NCBI RefSeq assembly: GCF_008370495.1
Contig: NZ_VTUX01000009.1
Coordinates: forward strand, 186,376-250,375
From: Pseudohalioglobus sediminis
GTDB taxonomy: Bacteria; Pseudomonadota; Gammaproteobacteria; Pseudomonadales; Halieaceae
DNA: 64,000 bases
Reading direction: 5' to 3'
In this document: in pieces, positions 45,100 through 53,391 of the stretch
Layout: each line of letters starts with the position of its first letter
Numbering within the stretch: position 1 is the first letter of the stretch
The notes under the pieces: model-generated
What the model was told of the DNA's origin: nothing
The model's input: the letters and a program-made list of their open reading frames with translations, nothing else
The model's database searches: none
Program-made: the position numbers and the translations under genes

Positions 45100-46352
45100 T
45101 GACTGTCGCCCTGCTGGACATCAACGACTGCAACCTGCAGCTCTGGGGCAGCACACGCCTTGTGCAGAGCCCCGGTTATGCACTGCTTGAGGGTAGCGAA
45201 TACCGCTTTGGCAGCGACGCCAGGGGGCGCGCCCGCCTGCAACCACGAGCAATCAACAATCGCTTCTGGTGGCAACTGAACACGGAAGCACTGCAACCCT
45301 CATTGGGACCCGCACGACACACGGCTGACCTCGCCCATGCGCATCTGCAGTGCATTCACCGGGAGGGCGGCGAGCCGACGGAACTGCTGCTGGCCTGTCC
45401 CGGGAGCATGCAGCGCGAGCAGCTGAGCCTGTTACTGGGCATCGCCCAACAATGCCCCTTCCAGGCCGTGGGCCTGGTGCATCGCAGCGCCCTGCTGGGC
45501 AGCCTGCACGGCGGTAATGGGCCACTGTTCCACCTCGAGCTGCAGCTGCACCAGGCCCTGGTCACGCAACTGCAGGCAGACGGCAAAGAAATAACAGTGC
45601 AGCGCGCAGTGCCGCTCCCTGGCTGCGGCATGCTCCAGGTGCAGGAACATCTGGTGACCGTTGTTGCCAACGCCTTCATCCAGCAAACCCGCTTCGATCC
45701 GCGACGCAAGGCGGCAACTGAGCAACAGCTCTACGACGCGCTGCCGTCTGCGCTGCAGTCACTGGCCGTGCAGGCAGAGACCAATATCGAGATCAACGGC
45801 TATCGTGCCAGGGTGTCAAACACAGACATGGCCACTGCCGGCACGCGCCTGTTTACAGCTGCGGCCGATGCCGTGAAGAAAGAGGCGGCAGGCGCACAGG
45901 TAATCGTAGACCCATTGCCGGCCATGCTCCCGGGGTTGCACACACACTTTGGCAATCTGCAGGTGAGTGACGGGGATGCTCTCTGGCAGGCAGCGCAGCG
46001 GCACGGGGGAGCGCTGGTCAATCGCGAAACGGCACTGAGCTTCATTGCCACCCTGCCCTGCCTGGGCGGCGAACAGGTGACTGCAATAACCCCGGAGCCC
46101 GTCGCCGAACCGGAGGTGATCGAGCCCGTCAGCCATCCCACGCACCTGTTGATCGGGGCCAGTGCGCAAGCACTGGCAACTCACATGGACGCCGCACCCG
46201 GGCTGAGCCTGGAACAGGACGACCGCGGCTGGCGACTGTGCGACACCGCGGTCGTCAATGGTGCCAGTTGTCACGCCGGCACTGTCCTGCGCACCGGCGA
46301 CCGCATTGCCCTGGGCGATACGGTGGCCCTGTTGATTGAGGTGCAGCCATGA
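45099..46352 (+). CDS. Cytoplasmic actin-like (Hsp70-fold) protein with FHA-like end
   Basis: 417 residues without signal or membrane segment. The first ~200 residues have the layout of the actin/Hsp70 ATPase fold: beta-strand start 'VALLDINDCNLQLW', 'LLLACPGSMQREQLSLLLGI' like the Hsp70 'VPA.F...QR' block, and 'PFQAVGLVHRSALLGSL' like 'INEPTAAAL'. The glycines of the nucleotide loops are poorly kept. The last ~70 residues ('DTAVVNGASCHAGTVLRTGDRI') look like an FHA domain. Assignment is by pattern only. It is coupled to the channel gene. Confidence 0.6.
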   Translation: MTVALLDINDCNLQLWGSTRLVQSPGYALLEGSEYRFGSDARGRARLQPRAINNRFWWQLNTEALQPSLGPARHTADLAHAHLQCIHREGGEPTELLLACPGSMQREQLSLLLGIAQQCPFQAVGLVHRSALLGSLHGGNGPLFHLELQLHQALVTQLQADGKEITVQRAVPLPGCGMLQVQEHLVTVVANAFIQQTRFDPRRKAATEQQLYDALPSALQSLAVQAETNIEINGYRARVSNTDMATAGTRLFTAAADAVKKEAAGAQVIVDPLPAMLPGLHTHFGNLQVSDGDALWQAAQRHGGALVNRETALSFIATLPCLGGEQVTAITPEPVAEPEVIEPVSHPTHLLIGASAQALATHMDAAPGLSLEQDDRGWRLCDTAVVNGASCHAGTVLRTGDRIALGDTVALLIEVQP

Positions 46353-46408
46353 ACCGCTTGCACAGCGCGCACAACAAGCCCTGCCTGCAGTCAGCGATGC
46401 GGGCGTGA
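46349..46408 (+). other. Possible 19-codon coupled mini-ORF
   Basis: ATGA overlaps the previous stop; the frame reads MNRLHSAHNKPCLQSAMRA and ends just where the Shine-Dalgarno GAGGTG of the first vWA gene lies. It could carry ribosomes to the next start or be chance. Confidence 0.3.
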
Positions 46409-46417
46409 GGTGCGGCC

Positions 46418-47512
46418 ATGGCAAGGAAACAGAAACGCCAGTTCACCACATTCAACCTCAGCTTCCTGGACATCATGTCCTGCGGCTTTGGTGCGGTGGT
46501 GCTGGTATTTCTGATCATCGATCACTCCATGGCGGTGCACTCACGCGACCTTAACCAGGACCTGCTTGCAGAAGTGGATTTCCTCGAGGAGGAGGTCACC
46601 GAGGGCGAGGCCGGACTGGTGCGCCTGCGCAATACGCTTTCAGACCTCGATATGCAGATGGTGGAAGCCAACGGCCGCGCCACGCGTATCAGTGAGGAAA
46701 TCGAGGAGTATGAAGCCCTGATTGCGGCGCTGCGCACGGACGGCTACACCGAAAGGGAAGACATCGAGCAACTCAAGGCCGAGATACAATCCCTGGAACA
46801 GGAAGTGAAAAAACTGCGCGAATCGGCACCGGAACCCGGTGGCGACAGTGCGCGGACCTTCATTGGCGAGGGCAACCGACAGTACCTGACCGGTCTCAAC
46901 CTGGGCGGACGACATATCGCCATCCTGCTGGACGTATCGTCGAGCATGCTCGCAGACCGACTTGTAAACATCATTCGTCTGCGCAACATGGGCGAAGATG
47001 TGCAACGCCGGGCCGACAAGTGGAAACGGGCACTGGAAACCGTTGACTGGCTGACGGCACAGCTGCCCGTGAGTTCGGACTACCAGGTGATAACCTTTAA
47101 CACCCAGGCGACTCCGGCCCTGGCGGGCACCGAAGGCAAGTGGCTGGAGGTCGCCAACCAGGCACAGCTGGAACAACTGTCGCAGGCGTTGCGCAAGATT
47201 GTTCCCGGGGGCGGTACCAGCCTGGAAAACGCCTTCATCGCGCTGCAGCGGCTGAACCCGGCACCCGATAACATTTTCCTGATCACCGACGGCCTGCCCA
47301 CCCAGGGCACCAGCGCGCCGCGCGGCAGCAAAGTCAGTGGCAAGGAGCGGCTGGCGCTGTACCAGAAAGCCGTGCGCCAGTTACCTGGTGGCGTGCCGGT
47401 GAACATCATCCTGGCGCCAATGGAGGGCGATCCCATGGCTGCGGCGGCATTCTGGCAGCTGGCCCAGGGCAGCAATGGTTCATTCCTGAGCCCCTCGAAG
47501 GACTGGCCCTGA
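46418..47512 (+). CDS. Membrane-anchored vWA-domain protein, paralogue 1
   Basis: 364 residues. A basic N-terminus (MARKQKRQF), a membrane helix (about 14-34, 'LSFLDIMSCGFGAVVLVFLI') with Asp18 at its start, a periplasmic coiled coil (about 45-135) and a vWA domain (about 160-360). The MIDAS metal site is complete: DVSSS (D172, S174, S176), the Thr of 'GGGTSLENA' and 'ITDGLPTQG'. The helix resembles the ExbD/TolR helix 'PFIDVMLVLLIIF', where the Asp carries the proton. GAGGTG precedes its ATG. Its stop overlaps the next start. Confidence 0.85.
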   Translation: MARKQKRQFTTFNLSFLDIMSCGFGAVVLVFLIIDHSMAVHSRDLNQDLLAEVDFLEEEVTEGEAGLVRLRNTLSDLDMQMVEANGRATRISEEIEEYEALIAALRTDGYTEREDIEQLKAEIQSLEQEVKKLRESAPEPGGDSARTFIGEGNRQYLTGLNLGGRHIAILLDVSSSMLADRLVNIIRLRNMGEDVQRRADKWKRALETVDWLTAQLPVSSDYQVITFNTQATPALAGTEGKWLEVANQAQLEQLSQALRKIVPGGGTSLENAFIALQRLNPAPDNIFLITDGLPTQGTSAPRGSKVSGKERLALYQKAVRQLPGGVPVNIILAPMEGDPMAAAAFWQLAQGSNGSFLSPSKDWP

Positions 47513-48510
47513 TGGCGCGGCGGCGAGCAACAGAAGAGTTCTCCCTCTCCTTCCTGGACGTCATCTGTTGTGGCTTTGGCGCGGTGATCCTGTTGCTGAT
47601 GATCACCAAGACGGTGGAGCCACAGATAATCGAGGCCTCCACCGTCAACCTGAAAGGCAGGCTTGCCGACCTGCAGGAGCAGCTGTACGAGATTCGCGGG
47701 GATTCCGTGGTGCTCAATCGCGACCTGAATGCAAAGCACGAGCAGCTGTCGGAGTACGAGGAGCGAATCGCGATCCTGCGCGGCCAGCTGGCCAGCGCGC
47801 GCTCCCGGCACGACAGCATCCAGGTTCAGCGCAACAGCAATGATGTGGTCAGCGAACAGCTGGCGATTGCCCGCCAGCAACTCAGCGCGGAAATGAAGCG
47901 GCTGCTGGGCACGCAATACCAGTCGAAGAATAACCTGATTGGCGGGATTCCCGTCGACAGCGAGTACATTATCTTCATCATCGACACGTCCGGCTCCATG
48001 TTCTCCTACGCCTGGGAGCGCATGATCAACGAGGTCGAGGCCACCCTGAGTATCTATCCGGAGGTCAAGGGCATCCAGGTGATGAATGACATGGGGCAAT
48101 ACATGTTCAGCCGCTACCGGGGGCAGTGGATTCCCGACTCTCCGGGGCGCCGCCAGGTAATCATGCAAAATCTCAGGAACTGGAACGTGTTCAGCAACTC
48201 CAGCCCCGTGGAAGGCATTACCGCAGCCATTCGTACGTTTTATGATCCGGGCAAGAAAATAAGCCTGTATGTGTTCGGGGACGAGTTCACCGGCAATTCG
48301 ATAGCAGAGGTGGTGGCAACCGTGGATCGTATCAACCGCGAGGATGCGCAGGGCAACCGGCTGGTGCGCATCCATGGGGTCGGATTTCCCGTACAATTTA
48401 TCCGTGCGCCGCATTTGCAGGCAACCGGAATACGGTTTGCTACGCTGATGCGTGAACTGGCCTATCGCAATGGAGGAACATTTGTTGCGCTCAATGATTA
48501 CCGCCCCTGA
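47512..48510 (+). CDS. Membrane-anchored vWA-domain protein, paralogue 2
   Basis: 332 residues, built like the previous protein: MARRRATEEF, helix 'LSFLDVICCGFGAVILLLMI' with Asp16, coiled coil (about 40-130), then a vWA domain (about 150-330) with MIDAS DTSGS (D158, S160, S162). The second metal-site Thr is less clear. Both paralogues share FLD(I/V)-x2-CGFGAV in the membrane helix, so a heterodimer is likely. It is translationally coupled to the first (TGATG). Confidence 0.85.
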   Translation: MARRRATEEFSLSFLDVICCGFGAVILLLMITKTVEPQIIEASTVNLKGRLADLQEQLYEIRGDSVVLNRDLNAKHEQLSEYEERIAILRGQLASARSRHDSIQVQRNSNDVVSEQLAIARQQLSAEMKRLLGTQYQSKNNLIGGIPVDSEYIIFIIDTSGSMFSYAWERMINEVEATLSIYPEVKGIQVMNDMGQYMFSRYRGQWIPDSPGRRQVIMQNLRNWNVFSNSSPVEGITAAIRTFYDPGKKISLYVFGDEFTGNSIAEVVATVDRINREDAQGNRLVRIHGVGFPVQFIRAPHLQATGIRFATLMRELAYRNGGTFVALNDYRP

Positions 48511-49228
48511 TAACAGGCTGTTCAGCGCTGTACTGGTACTCACCGCGATGCTACTCGCCGGCTGTGGGCCCACGCACGTGAAAGTGGAGGGCAATTTCCC
48601 CGCACCGCTGATGGAACCGGTGCCTTTGAAACTGGGCGTCTGGTATCCCGAAGAATTCGCCACGCATGAGTTCTTTGACGAAGCCAAGAGCCGCAGGGAG
48701 TCCAGTTGGGTGGTGAACACCGGGGATGCGCAGGTGGCGATGTGGGATACGCTGCTCAGCGGCATGTTCTCTGAGCTGACCCACATGAAAGGACGGCCGT
48801 CGCCGTCACAGATGAACCAGGTGGTCGACGCGGTACTGATTCCGAGTGTTGACGAACTGCAGTACGCGATTCCCCAGCATACCAACGTCAAAGTCTATGA
48901 GATATGGATGCGCTACCGCTTCGAACTGGTCACGGTCAGAGGTAAACCCATCGCCGAATGGACCATGTCGGCTTATGGCAAGACCCCGACCGCATTCCTG
49001 CGCAGTGACCAGGCCGCCGTCAACCTGGCCGCGGTGATGGCACTGCGTGACGCAGGGGCGAACTTTGCCACCAACTTTACCCGGGTACCGGAAGTGGCCG
49101 CCTGGATGCAGAGCAAACCTGCTCGCCGTGGCGCTGCGGCGGCTACAGCGCCCGGAGCCAAAGCGTCGCCCGTCAATGAGTCGGCAGGTGGTCAGGCAGG
49201 AGCCGAGCGACAGGAGGACTCAAAATGA
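48485..49228 (+). CDS. Lipoprotein of unknown function, cluster member
   Basis: 247 residues from a TTG start at 48485, behind GGAGGA with 7-nt spacing; ATGs at 48470 and 48494 are alternatives. Signal peptide with lipobox LLAGC, then a globular domain with 'LKLGVWYPEEFATHEFFDEA', 'TLLSGMFSELTHM', 'VYEIWMRYRFELVTV'. The Ala/Pro-rich tail may be flexible. No family recognised. It overlaps the end of the second vWA gene. Confidence 0.7.
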   Translation: MRSMITAPDNRLFSAVLVLTAMLLAGCGPTHVKVEGNFPAPLMEPVPLKLGVWYPEEFATHEFFDEAKSRRESSWVVNTGDAQVAMWDTLLSGMFSELTHMKGRPSPSQMNQVVDAVLIPSVDELQYAIPQHTNVKVYEIWMRYRFELVTVRGKPIAEWTMSAYGKTPTAFLRSDQAAVNLAAVMALRDAGANFATNFTRVPEVAAWMQSKPARRGAAAATAPGAKASPVNESAGGQAGAERQEDSK

Positions 49229-49884
49229 TCAAATACTGTTTGCCGTTCGCCCTGGGTACATTGCTATTGCAAGGCTGCGTTACGTCCACCGTCGATGAGA
49301 TGGTATTCAACGAACCCGTTGAGGGCATCGGCGACGCCACGGTAGTGATTCTCGGCCGCCGGCATGCCAGTGATTACGAAACTGAACCGGACTTCATAGA
49401 GTGCGTCGGCGACCACATTTCCTCACGCGACAAGACCATCACCGTGGTAGATGAAATCGAGTTCGTCAATTCCCTGTACCCCTGGTTCGAGCCCCGCACC
49501 GCCCCCCTGCACCCGGCAGACATAGAGCGCCTGCTGGAACAGGAACCGGTTGCAGAGCGCATGCGCGAGCTCAAGACGGAGTACATGATCTGGATTGACG
49601 GTGTCACCGTGCGATCAGACTCCGCAGGCTCCATGACCTGCGGTATCGGCCCCGGGGGCGCGGGTTGTTTTGGCTTTGGCACCTGGAGCAACGACTCCAA
49701 CTACGAGGCCGTGATCTGGGACTTTACTGATCGCGCCGAGGTCGGCCGTGTCAACACCACGGCCAGCGGCCAGTCCTACATGCCCGCAGTGGTTGTGCCC
49801 ATCCCCATCATCGCCCCGGTGCAGGGCACGGCGTGTGACGGGATCGGTGACCAGCTTCTGGAATTCCTCTCCAGCGAGTATTGA
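49225..49884 (+). CDS. Lipoprotein of unknown function, cluster member
   Basis: 219 residues with lipobox LLQGC (about 14-18). 'DATVVILGRRHASDYE', 'KTEYMIWIDGVTVRSD', a Cys/Gly-rich loop ('TCGIGPGGAGCFGFGTW') and a hydrophobic C-terminal stretch ('AVVVPIPIIAPVQG') stand out. AGGAGG precedes the ATG, which overlaps the previous stop (ATGA). Family unknown. Confidence 0.72.
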   Translation: MIKYCLPFALGTLLLQGCVTSTVDEMVFNEPVEGIGDATVVILGRRHASDYETEPDFIECVGDHISSRDKTITVVDEIEFVNSLYPWFEPRTAPLHPADIERLLEQEPVAERMRELKTEYMIWIDGVTVRSDSAGSMTCGIGPGGAGCFGFGTWSNDSNYEAVIWDFTDRAEVGRVNTTASGQSYMPAVVVPIPIIAPVQGTACDGIGDQLLEFLSSEY

Positions 49885-51260
49885 TGATGCCTTTCGCCCG
49901 CCTGCTACTGGCCTGCCTGATCGGCTTCGGCGCGACCCTGTCACTGGCTGACAGTGCCGGTGAAGAGGGGCACCAGAAGATTGTCGCCTCGGGCCAGGTC
50001 TATGAAGATCCGGAACTGCAGGAGTACATTAATCGCGTCGGCCAGCGCCTGGTCGCCAATTCAGACAGCCCGAAACAGAAGTTCACTTTCACCGTGCTGG
50101 ATTCGGAAACCATCAATGCCTTTGCTGCACCCGATGGTTTCATCTACATCAGCCGCGGCCTGCTGCCTTATCTCGACTCGGAGGCGGAACTGGCCGGCGT
50201 GCTCGCCCACGAGATAGGACATGTCACCGCCAACCACCACGGGCGTCGCGGGCGGGCCGACATCACCAGCAAAATTGTCGCTACTACCGCCTACATTCTT
50301 ACTGGCAGCCGCGACCTGGCCGACGTCTCCACGATGTACGGTGCGGAACTGATCAGCGGCTATGGCCGGGAAATGGAGCTGGAAGCAGATCGCCTCGGTG
50401 CCGAGTACATGCACCGCACCGGTTACGATCCGCAGGCCCTGCTCCAGGTTATCGGGGTGCTCAAGGACCAGGAACAGTTTCAGCGTGTCAAGGCCAAGGC
50501 CACGGGCAAGCCCGCCGGCACCTACCACGGCCTCTACGCGACCCACCCGCGCAATGACAAACGCCTGCAGGAGGTGATCCGTAAAGCCGGCGAGCTGGAA
50601 CTGGACGAGTACCAGGAAAGCCCGGAACAACCCGGCGAATTCCGCCGTCACCTGCAGGGGCTGGTATGGGGAAAAAGCGTGCAGGGGCAACGCGAGGAAA
50701 ACCGCTACTATCACAACAAGCTGGCGTTCACCTTTGAACACCCGGATGGTTGGACAGTTGCCTCGGGCAGTCAGTCGATTGTAGCCAGTGCACCTGACGG
50801 GAGCGCCTCACTGACTGTTACCCTGCGCCGTCGCGACCGCAATGCGCCGCCGGAACAAGTGCTCAACGACAGCGCCCGGGGCAGCCTTGCCGAGGCCGCG
50901 CCACTGGATCAGGCCGGGCTCAAGGGCTATACCGCCATCGCCAGCAGCGGTGGCACCTCCAAGCGGCTGGCAGTGATTGACTACAACTATACCTACCTGT
51001 TCGAGGGGCAGGGCCAGGGACCGGCCGCCGACGCGACACTGCTGCAGATCATTCAGAGTTTTCGACCACTGCATCCGCGGGAAAGACAGGCCGGCACGCC
51101 ACGCTATGTGGATTATGTGCAGGTGCCCAGGGGCGCCACCTTCGCCACGATCGCTGCCAGCATCCGCATACCCTATGCAGAGGAACAGCTGCGCCTGCTC
51201 AATGGCATGTATCCGCGTGGGGAACCCCGCACCGGGGACTGGATCAAGGTCATCCGCTGA
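49884..51260 (+). CDS. Periplasmic M48-family metalloprotease with C-terminal extension
   Basis: 458 residues. Signal peptide (cut near LADSA), then an M48 peptidase domain with the zinc motif HEIGH (about 110) and the third ligand in 'ELEADRLGAEYM'; 'YATHPRNDKRL' is the usual C-terminal mark. The extension (about 240-458) has a beta-rich part and a LysM-like end ('ATIAASIRIPYAEEQLRLLNG'). BepA-like relatives check outer-membrane assembly. Start taken at ATG 49884, coupled to the previous stop; 49887 is an alternative. It closes the operon. Confidence 0.88.
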   Translation: MMPFARLLLACLIGFGATLSLADSAGEEGHQKIVASGQVYEDPELQEYINRVGQRLVANSDSPKQKFTFTVLDSETINAFAAPDGFIYISRGLLPYLDSEAELAGVLAHEIGHVTANHHGRRGRADITSKIVATTAYILTGSRDLADVSTMYGAELISGYGREMELEADRLGAEYMHRTGYDPQALLQVIGVLKDQEQFQRVKAKATGKPAGTYHGLYATHPRNDKRLQEVIRKAGELELDEYQESPEQPGEFRRHLQGLVWGKSVQGQREENRYYHNKLAFTFEHPDGWTVASGSQSIVASAPDGSASLTVTLRRRDRNAPPEQVLNDSARGSLAEAAPLDQAGLKGYTAIASSGGTSKRLAVIDYNYTYLFEGQGQGPAADATLLQIIQSFRPLHPRERQAGTPRYVDYVQVPRGATFATIAASIRIPYAEEQLRLLNGMYPRGEPRTGDWIKVIR

Positions 51261-51342
51261 GCCTCGGCCCAGGGTCGGCGACGGCACGCAGACTTTGTAC
51301 TAGGCTTGATTGATCCACCGCTTAACCAGAGCACCGACGCTT

Positions 51343-53055
51343 ATGCTGCCAATTCGTACATTGCTCCTGCTGGCACTGATTACTCTCCCCGGCGCCGTCC
51401 GCGCCGCAGAGATGGTGCTGTACACCGCCAGCAAGATCATCACCATGGAACACACTCTCCCGGAAGCCACGGCGGTTGCTGTCGAGGACGGGCGCATCGT
51501 GGCTGTTGGCTCCAGGGAGGAACTGGAACCACTGCTCCAGGCGCGCGGTGGCAGGCTGGACCAGACGCTGGAGAACAAAGTATTGATGCCCGGCTTCATA
51601 GACCCCCATGTGCATCCGTCCCTGCCCGCAGTATTGACCCAGTTTCCATTTCTCGCCCCGGACGACTGGCACCTGCCGACCGGGGACTTCCCCGGCGCCA
51701 CAGACCCGACCGCTTTCAAGGCGAGCCTGCAGGCGCTGGTGCAGGATTACCGTAACGATGGCGTGCCCTTTATCGCCTGGGGCTACCATCCGCTGTGGCA
51801 CGGGGAGGTTTTCCGGGAACAGCTCAACGCCTGGTTTGGAGACACACCGGTGATGTTGTGGCACCGTTCCTTTCACGAGTTGATCGGGAATGACGCCGCT
51901 CTGCAAATGCTGGGCGTCACCGAGGAAGAGGTGGCGAACCATCCGGAGATCGACTGGCCCAGGGGGCATTTCTGGGAAAACGGATTGAAATTCCTGGTGC
52001 CGAGGATGTCGTTCCTGTTCAGCCCCGATCGCTTCGGCCAGGGTATGGCCAACTTCCTGGAGATGATGCATCGCGCCGGTGTCACCACCGCACTGGACAT
52101 GGGCACGGGCATTTTCGGCAACCCGGAACAGGAAATTGCCCTGATACGCCAGGCAGCAGAAGGCCGGGCGGCGCCCGCGCGCATTGTACTAACGCCCATC
52201 ATTACCGACTTCCTCGCACGCAAAAAAACGCCGCAACAGGCACTGCAGGAGATTCAGGCCTGGCAAGCAGACAACTCCGGTCGCGTCTCCGTTGGCAACC
52301 ACTTCAAGATCATGATGGATGGCGCCATTTTCAGCGGCCTGTCGCAGATGGGGCCGCCCGGTTACCTGGATGGCCACGAGGGATTATGGATGGCGCCGCT
52401 GGAAGTCACCACCGCCTGGGCGCGATTTTTCTGGCAACAGGGTTTCCAGATTCACGCCCACACCAATGGCGACAAGAGTGCCGCGGCGCTGATCGACCTT
52501 GTGCGGACCCTGCAGGCGGAACACCCGCGCGTTGACCATCGCACAACACTGGAACACTTTGCCTATTCCACTGAAGATCAGAGCCGCCAGATGGCGGCGC
52601 TGGGGATGTTGGTGTCGGCCAACCCCTATTACCACTACCTGCTTTCGGACATGTACGCCGAGCGCTGGCTGGGACCGGATCGCGCGGCACAGATGGTCAG
52701 GCTGGGCTCACTCGAGCGCCTGGGTATGCCCTTCGCACTGCACTCGGACAGTCCCATGGCACCGCTGTCACCGCTGACCCTGGTCGCAACCGCAGTGAAC
52801 CGCGTGACCATCAATGGGCATCTCAAGGCCCCCAGGGAAAGAACGAGCCTGCAAGCCGCCCTGCGCGCCATAACCATTGATGCCGCCTGGATAATGGGAG
52901 AGGAAAATGACATCGGTTCCATCCGCGCCGGCAAGCGCGCTGACTTCGCTGTTCTGGAGCAGGATCCCTATACCGTGCCCCCGGAGCAACTGCAGGAGAT
53001 CCCGATCTGGGGAACGGTATTTGCGGGAGAGCTATACCCCGTTGACGAACCGTGA
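51343..53055 (+). CDS. Exported YtcJ-type amidohydrolase
   Basis: 570 residues with a signal peptide (cut near VRAAE, about 21). The amidohydrolase fold: 'PGFIDPHVHPS' (metal-binding HxH), 'HTNGD' and 'LHSDSPMAP' for further ligands, and a C-terminal beta sandwich ('IGSIRAGKRADFAVLEQDPY'). These enzymes hydrolyse amide or N-formyl bonds; the substrate is unknown. It begins 82 bp after the M48 protease gene, so it may be read from the same transcript, but its start is not overlapped. Confidence 0.9.
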   Translation: MLPIRTLLLLALITLPGAVRAAEMVLYTASKIITMEHTLPEATAVAVEDGRIVAVGSREELEPLLQARGGRLDQTLENKVLMPGFIDPHVHPSLPAVLTQFPFLAPDDWHLPTGDFPGATDPTAFKASLQALVQDYRNDGVPFIAWGYHPLWHGEVFREQLNAWFGDTPVMLWHRSFHELIGNDAALQMLGVTEEEVANHPEIDWPRGHFWENGLKFLVPRMSFLFSPDRFGQGMANFLEMMHRAGVTTALDMGTGIFGNPEQEIALIRQAAEGRAAPARIVLTPIITDFLARKKTPQQALQEIQAWQADNSGRVSVGNHFKIMMDGAIFSGLSQMGPPGYLDGHEGLWMAPLEVTTAWARFFWQQGFQIHAHTNGDKSAAALIDLVRTLQAEHPRVDHRTTLEHFAYSTEDQSRQMAALGMLVSANPYYHYLLSDMYAERWLGPDRAAQMVRLGSLERLGMPFALHSDSPMAPLSPLTLVATAVNRVTINGHLKAPRERTSLQAALRAITIDAAWIMGEENDIGSIRAGKRADFAVLEQDPYTVPPEQLQEIPIWGTVFAGELYPVDEP

Positions 53056-53076
53056 CCGGGTTGCGCGCGATCGCAA

Positions 53077-53391
53077 CTACTGATCCCTTTGCTGCACCAG
53101 CACCCAGGGCGGCGCTACCACGGCCCAGAGTTCCTGGTTACGTTCGTACCAGGCCAGTGCCCGCTCGTCCCCTACCGGGGCGACCTGTCCGGCGGCGATC
53201 CACGCCTGGAACTGGTCGGTGTTGTCCAGCCCCAGTTGCACGGCCACTTCAACCAGGTCGAGGTCGGCACTGATGGTGACCACACTGCCGTGGGCATAAT
53301 AGGTTTGCAGATCATGCCAGTTGATGCGGGCCGTCTGGCTCAGGTACTCACGCCGCAGCAGAGTCTCCCTGTCTTCAGGCAGCTCATCCAT
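53077..53391 (-). CDS. DUF2288 protein
   Basis: 104 residues of the DUF2288 family: 'INWHDLQTYYAHGSVVTISADLDLVEVA' (in part), 'AWIAAGQVAPVGDERALAW' and a short acidic N-terminus. Function not known. It overlaps the 3' end of the upstream MBL-hydrolase gene by 8 bp and is probably co-transcribed with it. Confidence 0.87.
   Translation of the reverse strand: MDELPEDRETLLRREYLSQTARINWHDLQTYYAHGSVVTISADLDLVEVAVQLGLDNTDQFQAWIAAGQVAPVGDERALAWYERNQELWAVVAPPWVLVQQRDQ

Noticed and set aside
47080-48891. A 603-codon frame antisense to the vWA genes
   Set aside because: It overlaps two convincing vWA domains and shows no recognisable motif.
36795-51260. Zorya-type anti-phage system
   Set aside because: A MotA-like protein is present, but there is no ZorB with an OmpA domain, no ZorC/D/E-like helicase or nuclease, and no long cytoplasmic tail on the channel protein.
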